Source of the DNA: Spirosoma sp. KUDC1026
GTDB taxonomy: Bacteria; Bacteroidota; Bacteroidia; Cytophagales; Spirosomataceae
Assembly (NCBI RefSeq): GCF_013375035.1
Contig: NZ_CP056032.1
Span: 1-64,000 of the forward strand
Direction: 5' to 3'
Length of the DNA stretch: 64,000 nt
The translations under genes were made by a program, and so were the position numbers. This document shows positions 33,848 through 43,600 of the stretch, piece after piece. The notes beneath the pieces were generated by a model that was given only the letters and a program-made list of their open reading frames with translations, had not been told where the DNA came from and searched no databases. Numbering within the stretch: the stretch's first letter is position 1; every line of letters begins with the position of its first letter.

Positions 33848-34750
33848 TTAAATACCAATAATGAGACCCCCACTGAGCCGGGTTGACTTTCCCGTATTTC
33901 GTCCGTCGAGCGTTGTGCTATACGTACCCGTCAGCCCGAATTTCTTCACGAGCGGCAGGTATAACGTAGTGCCTGCCCGCGTAAAGCCAACGGCGTTGGT
34001 CGGGAACGGAACACCCGGGGCAATATCCGTCCCGGTCGAGTAGGGTATCTGGCGCTGCACCCAGCCATCCAGATACAGGTGTTTGGTCGTGATTCCCGCC
34101 CGCAGAATACCCTCCGTTACGTCAGGCACATTGATTGTTGAGCCCGCATTGGGGTTTACCTGCGCCGGATCGTAATAGTTAATAACCCGGTCCAGCGTTA
34201 CCTGCCCCCGGCGGATGTAGCCGTACTGGGCCGTAATAAAAAACCAGCTTCCTTTAAAATGCAGCATAGTCCGCCCATCGATGTTCCGGGAGCCGCGGCC
34301 GAGGGTAACCAGTCCGTCCGATACGTAATTCTGCAGCGGCATCTGGTAGCCTAACGCAAACAGCCACGCCAGCCGGGCTTTCTCGCCAAACTTGAAGTCG
34401 AACGCTTCCCAGCGCAATGCGCCGTAAATATCCTGGAACCCTTCCTGTTTGGGTACGTAGCCCGCGCTGGCCTCAGTGCGGGCGTAGGAAGCCGAGACAA
34501 TAAAATCCAGGTCATAATCCAGCCCGTAGACACCGTAGGCATTCAGCGCCTGGGTCGTTACGGTACCGAGATTTGGGTCGCGGGTTTCGGTCGTGTTTAC
34601 GTAGTACGAGTCGAAGGTTTCCTGCGACGCGGTGATTGCCAGACTGGCTTTTCGCTGCCCCCGCATGAACCCATCCATCATCCCCTGGCCCCGACTCTGG
34701 GTAGTCATTCCCAGCATCAGCAGCCCCATTCCCGCTATAAGTTTTTTCAT
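33848..34750 (-). CDS. Outer-membrane beta-barrel protein of unknown role
   Basis: A 300-residue protein with signal peptide (LIAGMGLLMLGMTTQSRG). The rest is made of alternating amphipathic strands with many Tyr, Gly and Thr residues (LDYDLDFIVSASYARTEA; KHLYLDGWVQRQIPYS), ending in RLSGGLIIGI, a plausible outer-membrane barrel end. I start at ATG 34750; eight upstream in-frame codons precede it. The architecture suggests a porin-like or meta-pathway phenol-degradation type protein, but I recognise no family firmly. It is first in a two-gene operon with the PAP2-like lipoprotein, suggesting joint envelope work. Confidence 0.7.
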   Translation of the reverse strand: MKKLIAGMGLLMLGMTTQSRGQGMMDGFMRGQRKASLAITASQETFDSYYVNTTETRDPNLGTVTTQALNAYGVYGLDYDLDFIVSASYARTEASAGYVPKQEGFQDIYGALRWEAFDFKFGEKARLAWLFALGYQMPLQNYVSDGLVTLGRGSRNIDGRTMLHFKGSWFFITAQYGYIRRGQVTLDRVINYYDPAQVNPNAGSTINVPDVTEGILRAGITTKHLYLDGWVQRQIPYSTGTDIAPGVPFPTNAVGFTRAGTTLYLPLVKKFGLTGTYSTTLDGRNTGKSTRLSGGLIIGI

Positions 34751-34966
34751 GAAAAGTAGTATCCAGTGGGTCAATCGTGGGCAAAAGTAGCCATTATTTC
34801 TACCCGCTTCCGGATCAGAGAACTGATCAGCGGAAAAGCTATCGAACGCGTGACCGGATTTTCGTCTTTTCTTTCCAACGCCCCCGCGGCACTTTTCTTT
34901 TACGGGAATTTACGCAACGGCCTCCGCCAGCCCCACTCATTCGGTCTGGACTGCAATCAAAATCCT

Positions 34967-34974
34967 TAGTTTTG
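34967..34974 (+). promoter_or_regulatory. Bacteroidota -7 element for moaA
   Basis: TAGTTTTG fits TAnnTTTG. Transcription would begin near 34980, past the in-frame GTG at 34974, which supports ATG 34992 as the start. The matching -33 element is weak (TTCG at 34940-34943). Confidence 0.45.
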
Positions 34975-34991
34975 TGTTAATCCAGCAGCCT

Positions 34992-35972
34992 ATGATTTAC
35001 GATAATCACAACCGACCCATTACCTACTTACGGCTGGCCGTAACGGATCGCTGCAACCTGCGGTGTTTTTACTGCATGCCCGAGGAAGGAATCAGATACC
35101 TGCCCAAGAAGCAGTTGCTGACCTACGAGGAAATGGAACGGGTTGTTCAGGCGCTGGCCCGGCTGGGCGTGTCTAAAGTCAGGATTACGGGCGGTGAACC
35201 ATTTGTTCGAACGGACCTGATGGGATTCATGCACCGCCTGGCGGGGATCGATGGTCTGACGGATATTTCGATGACGACCAATGGGGTGCTGACAGCTCCG
35301 CACGTTGCCGATTTGGCCGCTATGGGCGTTAAAGCTGTTAACCTCAGCCTGGACACACTGGATCGGGAGCGCTTTCACAAAATTACCCGCCGTGATGAAT
35401 TGCCGGCCGTGCTCGATACACTCGATAAACTCCTGGCGGCAGGTATTCAGACCAAGATCAACGCGGTTGTGATGGACGGGCAGAATACGCAGGACCTGAT
35501 TCCGCTGGCGGAACTATCCCGCAACTTGCCCGTTGACGTTCGATTTATCGAAGAAATGCCTTTCAATGGTGAAGGCAGCCACTATCCGGTGCTTCACTGG
35601 ACCCACCGACGTATTGTTGACGAACTACGGGCGCATTTCCCCGATCTGAATAAAATTCAGGATCCCGCCTTCTCGACCTCGGCAGGCTATCAGATTCCGG
35701 GCCACCAGGGTACCCTGGGTGTCATTGCCGCCTTTAGTCGGACGTTCTGCGGCTCCTGTAACCGAATCCGGCTTACGGCACAGGGAACCCTGAAAACCTG
35801 CCTGTATGATGATGGGGTGCTGGACGTTCGGGCGCTGTTACGTACCGGCGCTACGAACGATGAACTGACGGCGGCTTTTCTGAAAGCGTTTAGTCATCGC
35901 CCGGCCAATGGCTTCGAGGCCGAACAAAAACGCGATGTTGTCAGCGAATCCATGGCAACCATTGGCGGTTGA
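34992..35972 (+). CDS. moaA: GTP 3',8-cyclase, molybdenum cofactor synthesis
   Basis: A radical-SAM enzyme that turns GTP into the 3',8-cyclo intermediate of molybdopterin. The 326-residue protein has the first 4Fe-4S motif CNLRCFYC near the start. The second, substrate-side cluster is in FCGSCNRIRLTAQGTLKTC (three cysteines), and the C-terminus ends in GG, needed for activity in the family. TGGEPFVR and SMTTNGVL are SAM-site segments. I start at ATG 34992. A GTG six codons earlier is in frame but lies within the promoter. No other moa or moe gene is in the window, so it is an isolated member of the pathway. Confidence 0.95.
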   Translation: MIYDNHNRPITYLRLAVTDRCNLRCFYCMPEEGIRYLPKKQLLTYEEMERVVQALARLGVSKVRITGGEPFVRTDLMGFMHRLAGIDGLTDISMTTNGVLTAPHVADLAAMGVKAVNLSLDTLDRERFHKITRRDELPAVLDTLDKLLAAGIQTKINAVVMDGQNTQDLIPLAELSRNLPVDVRFIEEMPFNGEGSHYPVLHWTHRRIVDELRAHFPDLNKIQDPAFSTSAGYQIPGHQGTLGVIAAFSRTFCGSCNRIRLTAQGTLKTCLYDDGVLDVRALLRTGATNDELTAAFLKAFSHRPANGFEAEQKRDVVSESMATIGG

Positions 35973-35997
35973 TCCGATAGCTACTCCCCAACGCAAC

Positions 35998-36023
35998 AGG
36001 GGCCGGATACTGTATCCGACCCC
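35998..36023. terminator. Probable hairpin between moaA and the convergent gene
   Basis: GGGGCCGGATA and TATCCGACCCC pair over 11 positions with one mismatch and a tiny loop. There is no clear T-run on either side, so it is a weak or factor-dependent terminator. Confidence 0.4.
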
Positions 36024-36049
36024 AGCCATGTTTCTTACTAGGCACTGAT

Positions 36050-37009
36050 TTACTGGCGCGCCATCACCGGCGCTTCTGCCAAATACTCATTGGTAAAGAG
36101 CGTCGCGGTATCCAGATGCTGAATAAGCTGCTTATCCGCGTCGGTCAGTAACTGATTGCTTATCATCCAGTTGACGAACGAATTCCAGATATTACGGTGC
36201 ATAAATCCCCAGCGGCCGCCTGCGTCCAGGTAATAACCACCGGCCATCTGCTGGCTCTGTTCCACAATAAACCGTTCGGCGTTCAACGACTGATCGGCCA
36301 TTTTCACCAGCAGCCGGGCGGCTTTTTCGGGTTTCCGAACCGCGTACTGGTAGCCAGCCGCCGTCGCATTGAGAAACCGACGTAACGCATCTTCGTTATC
36401 CCGAATCCAGTCGCAGTGACCCGTCAGGACCGGGTTGTACCCGTATGGAATCTTGTACTCGTCCAACAGGAACTGATTCAGTTCAATACCTTCTATTTCG
36501 GCTTTGACTCCCTCCCAGGTCAGCCAGATCCAAGCGGCATCCACTTCGCCGGTCAGCAGCGACCGCCAGATATTTTCCCAGCCGGGCTTGTGAGCGACAA
36601 ACTGTCCTTCACCACCGTCGTTCTGAATCAATAACCGAACAATATCTTCTTCGAATCGGGCGCCGTAGGATGCGTAAACCTTGCCTTCCAGCTCCCGTGG
36701 CCGATTGATGCCACTCTCTTTCAGGGTTACAATGGCGCTTATGTCGCGGGCCAGTACGGAGGCCACGGCCATCAACTCAACCCCTTTCGTGCGATAACTG
36801 ATAATACTTTCGGATGGCGTAACGGCTAGTTCAGCATTACCCTGCGCAACACGTTTGGCGGGGGCAATCTGAAAATTATCCTGATCTGGGCTGACAATCC
36901 GTACGTCCAGGCCAGCTTCTTGGTAATACCCCTTGGCCAGAGCAACAAAAAAACCTGTGTGGTTGGTATTGATCGTACGATCAATGGCCAGACGAATTTG
37001 TGTATTCAT
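36050..37009 (-). CDS. NMT1/THI5-like substrate-binding protein without a signal peptide
   Basis: A 319-residue protein with the type-II periplasmic-binding fold of the NMT1/ABC-nitrate-taurine group: GFFVALAKGYYQEAGLDVRI, AELAVTPSESIISYR, GEVDAAWIWLTWEG. It binds a small organic molecule, in relatives a thiamine pyrimidine precursor, taurine or an aromatic acid. Unlike transporter-associated members there is no signal peptide or lipobox: the sequence begins MNTQIRLAIDRTI, already the first beta strand. No permease or ATPase gene adjoins it. It may be a cytosolic enzyme or sensor. The yeast THI5 cysteine cluster is absent. Single gene. Confidence 0.82.
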   Translation of the reverse strand: MNTQIRLAIDRTINTNHTGFFVALAKGYYQEAGLDVRIVSPDQDNFQIAPAKRVAQGNAELAVTPSESIISYRTKGVELMAVASVLARDISAIVTLKESGINRPRELEGKVYASYGARFEEDIVRLLIQNDGGEGQFVAHKPGWENIWRSLLTGEVDAAWIWLTWEGVKAEIEGIELNQFLLDEYKIPYGYNPVLTGHCDWIRDNEDALRRFLNATAAGYQYAVRKPEKAARLLVKMADQSLNAERFIVEQSQQMAGGYYLDAGGRWGFMHRNIWNSFVNWMISNQLLTDADKQLIQHLDTATLFTNEYLAEAPVMARQ

Positions 37010-37210
37010 TCAAGTACGGTACTGATCATTGTTAATTAACAAGCCTGTCTGATAAAGGTTTTTGGTAAACCATCCTCCTTGCTGGCGACACGAACGGTTA
37101 TTTATCAGGCAGTTAGCAACATCATCGCTGACGCAGTGACGTCATTTTACACCAAATCATTTTTCTTCCTGGCATCAGGATCGGGCCGCCATCGGGATGA
37201 CAAAAAACCA

Positions 37211-37247
37211 AAAATCCCCTTAATCTAACGCCGACTAAGGGGATTTT
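37211..37247 (-). terminator. Terminator after the deacetylase gene
   Basis: A perfect 12-base stem: AAAATCCCCTTA at 37211-37222 and its complement at 37236-37247. Reading leftwards it is followed by T-rich sequence (complement of 37201-37212). Confidence 0.8.
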
Positions 37248-37260
37248 GTATGAGTTGTTT

Positions 37261-38184
37261 TCAGTCAAAGCTCTGGATCATATTGCGGTACATGGTCGTG
37301 GCTTTCCACTGCCCCCCCGCAATAATACGCCGAACGGTGTATAGCGGCATCTGATCATCACGCTTGGTTGCCAGGGAGAAAGCGGCCAGATACCCGCGCT
37401 TCTGCAGCTCGGGGAGGGCTTCTTTATTCCACAGTCCAAACGGGAAAGCGAAGTATTTTACTGGTTTGCCCGTAATGCTTTCCAGTTTGGCGTTTGGCTC
37501 GTCGATCTGCGTTTTCCAGTCGTCACCCTGATATTTTTTCACGTTGTGGTGGTCCCAGGTGTGCGCGCCAATCACATGCCCCCGATCCGACAGGTCTTTG
37601 ATCTGTGCCTTGTCCATGTAGGGTTGCTTCCCCCGGCGGCCAATGGCCACCGTCATAATGAAGAACGACGCCTTGAAGCCGTGCTTCTCCAGCTCGGGAG
37701 CCGCTACGGTATACTGTTCCAGGTCACCATCGTCAAACGTAATCATCACTGGCTTCGACGGCAGTGCAGCCCCCGTAGCCAGATAGGCATAGAGCTGATC
37801 GGGCAGAATGGTATGATACCCACTATCGGCCAGAATCTGCATGTGCTCCCGGAACATAGCGGGTGGAATAATGTAGTCCTTCGCACTCTGCGAATCCTTG
37901 GGGCGCCAGTCACGAATCTGGTGGTAGCAGAGAACCGGTACCTGCGGACGAGCCAGAATTGTGGCCGCATCAGCTACCTTCCCGGCCGGAATCGAGGCTG
38001 GGGCCGCTGTAGCTGTAACCGATTCGGTCGGTGCAGCTTCGTTGTTTGTCGTTGAAGCAGCGGCAGTCGTCGCAGGCGCTTCGGTTGTATCAGAGCCTTT
38101 GGACTGGCAGCTCATCAGTCCGCTAGATAGGCATACGGTCAGACTAGCGACCGTCAGGAAAGAAAGGGTATGACGCAAAAACAT
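37261..38184 (-). CDS. Polysaccharide deacetylase (NodB homology) lipoprotein
   Basis: A 307-residue predicted lipoprotein (SLTVCLSSGLMSCQSKG, cysteine about 26) with a Thr/Ala-rich linker (residues 35-65) and a carbohydrate esterase 4 domain. Motifs are LCYHQIRD, MITFDDGD with the catalytic base and metal aspartate, and HVIGAHTWDHHN with the metal histidines. It removes N- or O-acetyl groups from a polysaccharide such as peptidoglycan, chitin-like polymer or exopolysaccharide, outside the cytoplasm. It is read leftwards behind its own terminator and is separate from the SusCD operon by another terminator. Confidence 0.9.
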   Translation of the reverse strand: MFLRHTLSFLTVASLTVCLSSGLMSCQSKGSDTTEAPATTAAASTTNNEAAPTESVTATAAPASIPAGKVADAATILARPQVPVLCYHQIRDWRPKDSQSAKDYIIPPAMFREHMQILADSGYHTILPDQLYAYLATGAALPSKPVMITFDDGDLEQYTVAAPELEKHGFKASFFIMTVAIGRRGKQPYMDKAQIKDLSDRGHVIGAHTWDHHNVKKYQGDDWKTQIDEPNAKLESITGKPVKYFAFPFGLWNKEALPELQKRGYLAAFSLATKRDDQMPLYTVRRIIAGGQWKATTMYRNMIQSFD

Positions 38185-38306
38185 AATCGATAAGTACGTC
38201 CAAACTTAATAAAAACTTATCGGGCAATCCTATACCGGTTGTTATACCGATCCGAAAATATTATCCAGCGTCAGGACTTACCTGTTTTCTGTGCGCGCAC
38301 CCGGAA

Positions 38307-38344
38307 ACAGCGCAGCCCGGACTCATAAGCCCGGGCTGCGCTGT
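38307..38344 (-). terminator. Terminator of the SusC/SusD operon
   Basis: A perfect 14-base G/C-rich stem: ACAGCGCAGCCCGG at 38307-38320 and its complement at 38331-38344, with a 10-base loop, 27 bases beyond the last gene. Confidence 0.8.
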
Positions 38345-38370
38345 CACATGTTCATTAGGGTATTCTCTGG

Positions 38371-38937
38371 CTAGTTGGCTACGTTGATTCGGTAGTAGAA
38401 CGGTGAGCTGTAGAACGCCCCCCCCGTAATGTTAGCCCCCGTATTGCTGGCCGTAAATGTCCGGCCGTCCGTCAGGCGCATCACGCCCGTTACGTCAAAC
38501 CGGTCCCCCGCCGATACGTCGGCCGCTGTCAGCCCCGTTGCCGTTAAGGCTTCGGTTCCTGTTACGGTAATGGTTGCCCGTGGGTAGAGCGTAGTTGCGT
38601 CGGGCGTAAAGCCCGATGCCGGCAGCGATTTCAGAGCGCGGGCTGCTACGTTTTTCGTTCCGTTGGCGGGGGTCGCATCTACGAAGGCGATGGACAGGTC
38701 GTACGACGCAAACCAGGCCCCATGGTCGGGCGTTACGGCTTCGGCCAGAAATTCCATGCGGGTGCCGCCCATGTTGGCTTTGCTCACACTGAAGGTGCTG
38801 TTGGCTACCGGATACGGCGTCACGGTACGGATGTAGCCGCCATTCGCCATATCTTCTTCACCGATACGACTAACCAGGTCCGTTTTACAGGCCATGATGG
38901 TCATTCCTGAAAGCAGAAATAGGATAAGCTTTTTCAT
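38371..38937 (-). CDS. Third lipoprotein of the SusC/SusD operon
   Basis: A 188-residue lipoprotein (LILFLLSGMTIMACKTD, cysteine 17) with no family I can name. The rest is beta-rich with Thr/Ala-rich strands (YPRATITVTGTEALTATG). Position after SusD, 34 bases downstream, suggests a surface glycan- or ligand-binding role like SusE/SusF, but the sequence itself does not show this. The gene is closed by a strong terminator, so it is the last in the operon. Confidence 0.65.
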   Translation of the reverse strand: MKKLILFLLSGMTIMACKTDLVSRIGEEDMANGGYIRTVTPYPVANSTFSVSKANMGGTRMEFLAEAVTPDHGAWFASYDLSIAFVDATPANGTKNVAARALKSLPASGFTPDATTLYPRATITVTGTEALTATGLTAADVSAGDRFDVTGVMRLTDGRTFTASNTGANITGGAFYSSPFYYRINVAN

Positions 38938-38970
38938 GATAACTAGTATTAAACGTTCTGTCTGATCAGG

Positions 38971-40617
38971 TTAGCGAAGCAGGTTGGCGGGGTTGTTGTC
39001 CCAGAAAACCGGCGTCGTTACGTTCGCTTTCTGCCGGGCGTTGGCGTTCCGGGTGATGTACGACGAGGGGTAGTACAACGAACGGGCAAAGGCCCCTGGA
39101 TTGGGGTCCAGCGCAGGCTGCTGGTTGGCAGGCTTGCCGGTCCGGCGGTAGAGGTTATACGACTCGATTCCGTTACCGAACAGGGCCAGCCAGTATTCAG
39201 TACCAATCACGTTCAGCCGCTGATCGTCGGTCGTAGCCGCATCGTAGTTAGCCAGCACTTTATTCACATACTTCGTCACCTCATCGGCCCAGACGATTCG
39301 GTTGTCCGTTTCATAGGCCGTGATTTTTCCACTCTCCGTGGTGCCCAGCGCCAGCGTACGTACATCGGCCATCGACTTCTCAACCGCCGATTTCAGCAGG
39401 TCACGCGCCGAGCCGCTGGTGCCCAGTGTGAGCGCCGATTCAGCCAGCATAAAGTCCACAAACGAGCGCATCATCATGGGATGAATCCCTGAGCCACCCG
39501 CCCCGGCTCCCAATGACACGGGCACCCCAGCGTTATTGTCAAACAGGCCACCGGCGGGATATACCCCCCAGGCCGTCCGCAGCAGCCCATCGGGAGGAAT
39601 ACCTTCGTTGCTCAGGTGGTCGCGGCCCCAGTACCCAACCGTTGTCGGCAGACAGAACACATCGGCATCCGAATAGTGCGTCGGTTTGGCGATCGTTACG
39701 CAGCGCAGTACGTTTACGTCGGTCGGGTTCCGCACCGTCTGCCGGTAGAAATAGAACCGCATCCGGGGATCAACGAAACCTTTCGAGGTGTAGAGCGTAC
39801 CCATGTAGGAGTTTGACTGGTAATCCCCGCCCCCCGTTGGCGAATACTGCCCCGCGTAACGGGGATGACGGGTGTCGGGGTTGGTCAGGTTCGTACCGAA
39901 TTTGAACGTAAAATTCTGGGCATTTGTCGAAATCAGGCGGTTAGCTGTGATCAGGGCATTGATTGCGGTCGTCGACCCTGCCTTGTCCACCAGACGACGG
40001 TTCAGGAGAGCTTTCAGCTTCAACGTATTGGCCAGCCGGATCCAGCTATCGGTCGTACCGCCGTAGATCAGATCGTTCGCGGCACCGGAGCTGGACGTAG
40101 CACCGAAGTTTTCAATAGCCTTATCCAGATCGGCCAGCGCCGTCGTATAAATGGTTGCTCCCGTATCCGTATTCGGGTTGAAGTTTGTCGGATCAATGGC
40201 CTGCGTGTAAGGAACATCACCAAACAGATCGACCAGATTGAGCAGTGCCGACGCCCGCAGTGTCCGGGCGATGCCCGCATGTACGAATCGCTGGCTGGAT
40301 TCGGCCAGCGGAATCAGCGTTTTTACGTCGGTCAGCAGACCGGCGTAGGCCGTACTCCAGAGGCCATCATAGTTCCCCGGCGACACGGCGTTATCGTAAA
40401 TAGCCGACCCCTGATTGATCATTCGCGTCAGGCGCATGCCCGGATCACTAACCTGGTTAAAGTGATTTCGGTAGCTTAGTTCGATCGAATTAAGCAGGTA
40501 GTTGATGTCCGTATTGTTCGTGGTTACGGCATTCGGGTTGTCCAGCAGGTCCAGTTTACAGGCGCTGACCGCCAGCATACATGCCGCCAGTACAAGTGAA
40601 CTTATGTATTTTCTCAT
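38971..40617 (-). CDS. SusD/RagB-like outer-membrane lipoprotein
   Basis: A 548-residue surface lipoprotein (LVLAACMLAVSACKLDL, cysteine about 20). It carries the helical SusD-like fold, in the SusD_2 (PF12771) style: DINYLLNSIELSYRNHFNQ, then ASALLNLVDLFGDVPYTQA and later YESYNLYRRTGKP-like IESYNLYRRTGKPAN. It caps the SusC barrel and captures the ligand, here of unknown type (oligosaccharide or peptide). Because SusD_2 members often accompany non-glycan importers, I do not name a substrate. It follows the SusC gene by 43 bases. Confidence 0.92.
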   Translation of the reverse strand: MRKYISSLVLAACMLAVSACKLDLLDNPNAVTTNNTDINYLLNSIELSYRNHFNQVSDPGMRLTRMINQGSAIYDNAVSPGNYDGLWSTAYAGLLTDVKTLIPLAESSQRFVHAGIARTLRASALLNLVDLFGDVPYTQAIDPTNFNPNTDTGATIYTTALADLDKAIENFGATSSSGAANDLIYGGTTDSWIRLANTLKLKALLNRRLVDKAGSTTAINALITANRLISTNAQNFTFKFGTNLTNPDTRHPRYAGQYSPTGGGDYQSNSYMGTLYTSKGFVDPRMRFYFYRQTVRNPTDVNVLRCVTIAKPTHYSDADVFCLPTTVGYWGRDHLSNEGIPPDGLLRTAWGVYPAGGLFDNNAGVPVSLGAGAGGSGIHPMMMRSFVDFMLAESALTLGTSGSARDLLKSAVEKSMADVRTLALGTTESGKITAYETDNRIVWADEVTKYVNKVLANYDAATTDDQRLNVIGTEYWLALFGNGIESYNLYRRTGKPANQQPALDPNPGAFARSLYYPSSYITRNANARQKANVTTPVFWDNNPANLLR

Positions 40618-40660
40618 TCGTAAAAGTCTTTATAGTAGTTGTTCAGACAGCAGGCGTCAA

Positions 40661-43600
40661 TTAGAACGTAAGTTTCAGCGTTCCCCCAATCCGGCGCGAG
40701 CTCGGACCCGTCAGGAATTCAAAGCCTAAGCCGTTGCCAACTCCTAATCCCAGGTTGTCGGTATCGAAGTTGAGCCCTTTTGGGAAATACAGCGCCCGGT
40801 ACCACAGGTTGTTACCCGTCAGCGAAACGGACGCGCTCTTGAACATTTTGCCAATCACCCGCTTGGGCAACTGGTACGACAGCGATACTTCCTGCAGACG
40901 AACGGTTGATCCATCATAGATCCGGCCTTCGTCGCCAAAGAAGTAGTAATTATTGAAATAGAAGTCCGACGAGGTAATCTGGATGTTGTTAGGCGTTCCG
41001 TCGGCCAGTTTCACGCCCGGAATCACCAGCGTCTGTGCCCGATCGACGCCCCGCTCCAGGCTATTGTCGATCGTCAGACCACGGCCCAGCAGCGAGCCCG
41101 CCGTTGTCGAGTACATGGCACCACCGTGGCGGTATGCCACCATCACTTCCAGCGATAAACCTTTGTAGTTGAACGTATTGATCAGGCTGGACGTGAAAGC
41201 CGGGTTGGGATCACCCAGCACGACCGGCGAAGTCGTTGCCAGCAGATAGCCACCGCCATCGATGATGTATTGACCAGCTTCGTTTTTCCGGAAACCCGTT
41301 CCTTTTATGACGTTGAACGGCTGACCAACGATGGCGTAGTTACCCAGCGAGCCGCCGAAACCGGCAACCTGTACCTCCTGCAACGTACCGCCCAGATCCA
41401 GCACTTTGGGGCGGTTGCGCGAGAACACCAGCGTCGGGTTCCAGGAGAACGATGGCGTTTTGAAGAACGTACCGCTCAGGTTTAGTTCGATCCCTTCGTT
41501 CCGGATTTTACCGATGTTGATGGTCGTGGCCGTGTAGCCGGTTGAGGCATCCAGCGGTGTATTGGTAATCAGATCACGGGTGTTTCGCTGATAGACCGTT
41601 ACGTCGAAGTTCAGGATGTTGTTGAACAGGCGGCCTTCGATACCGGCTTCGTATTCGGTATGCAGCTCTGGTTTCAGATTCGGGTTACCCAGTACATCGT
41701 CCACCGAGTGGGTCTGCACGGTCGTTCCGGCGGGCGTCAACCAGCCGCGGGCGCTCTGGTTCAGTACGTTTCGGGTGCTGTACGGATTCGGGAAACCGGC
41801 CGATGTACCCACACCAGCGCGCAGTTTCAGGAAGTTGACGACATTGCCGTTCTGGATACCCGCAAAGGCCGAAGTCGGCACGAACGATAGGCTGGCTGAT
41901 GGGTAGAAGATTTGGCGGTTAGCCACTTCTACGGTCGATGTCCAGTCGTTACGACCAGCCAGGTTCAGGTAAAGATAGTCGTGGAAGTCGGCCGTTATTT
42001 CGCCGAAAATCCCGATCCGGGTTTGCTCAACGGTGCTGTTTGCCGCTACGTTGTCAATGAAATTGCTGTGACGGAACAGATTCCGGGCCAGTTGGTTCTG
42101 GCTCACCACCGACGTACCGGCAAAGCGGTCATTCCGCATGTTACCCCCGATCCGGGCCGACACCGTAAATTTATCGCTGACGGGTTTATTGTAGGACAGA
42201 ATTAGGCTGTTATCCCAGATCGTGTTGCGCACATCGTAGGTGTTGTAGTACCCGTTGACCAGGTCGACACCCCCTTTGTTGAATTTATACTCCTGGTTTT
42301 CGGTGTACGTATCCAGACCAACTTTGTACAGCAGCATCAGGTCTTTGGTGATGTCGTAGTTGACCGATGTGGTTGTAAAGAAGCGGTTGACAACGCCCGT
42401 CGTTTTGTAGTTGTTCAGAATCCAGCGCGGGTTTGGAATATCGTTACCGCTCCGGAAGTAGACCGTACCACCCGTCACTGGATCTTCGTAGGGCCAGCCC
42501 ATCAGGTCAACCTGGCGGGGTGTAAACATAACGTTCGCCAGTACCGAGGGGAAACCGCCCAGCGTGTTGTTTCCCTGCGCAGCATTCAGTGGAGGTGAAA
42601 ACTGGTCGGTGTTAGCAAAGTTGAACGAGGTAATGACGCTTACTTTTTTGCTCAGCTGCGCGTTCAGACCCAGGCCCAGGTTGAATTTCCGCAGGCCGTT
42701 ATCCGGAATGTAGCCCTGCTCATTGTTGTAGCTGGCCGATACGTTATAGCTTACTTTCTCACTGCCTCCCGCTACGTTTACCGACGTAGTCGAGATTTTC
42801 CCCGTCCGGAAGAAATCGCGGACGTTATCCGGATAGATCTGCATTTTGTAGGGGCTCACGGATGCCACGTAGGGAGCCAGCGCATTTCGGGTTGCGGCTA
42901 CACTGAAGAACGCGTAGGGGTGCTGGGTCAGCGCAGTGTTCGTGTTCTGCGAAGGATAGATAGCCGCTTCCCCCAGCGTTGGTCCGAAGTTACTGAAGAA
43001 ATAACCCAGGTTTTGCTGGAAACCACCGACGTATTCGTTCTGGTAAGTTGGCAGGTGAGCGCGGTTCGTAAAGAACGACTGCGTGATCGACACTTCGGTT
43101 GGCCGAGCTTTTCGGCTGCCGTTTTTGGTGGTTACCAGAATTACCCCGTTCCGGCCCTGATCGCCGTAGGTTACGGTAGCTGCCAGGCCTTTCAGCACAC
43201 TGACGTTTTCGATATTGTTTGGATCGAGGTCAAGAAAGCGGCTGGATGCCGACTGACCACCGGCCGTGAAACCACCGCGCGAGTTGGTGCTGGAGTTAAA
43301 CGGCACGCCATCAACTACGAAAAGCGGCTGCGTAGACCCCGTGATGGATGAGAAACCGCGAATGGTGATGTTGGTACCCGTTCCCGATACGCCCGAGGTC
43401 GCCGTGATGTTCACACCGGGGATTTTCCCCTGCAGAATCCGGCCCACATCGGCCTGCGGCCGGTCTTCGATCAGTTTTTTGTCGAGCGACGTAACGGCAT
43501 ACCCCAGGGCTTTCTTCTCGCGAACGATCCCCTGGGCCGTAATGACGACCTCCTGTAGTTGTTTGCTGTCCGACGAGAGGGTAATGTCAATCACCGATCG

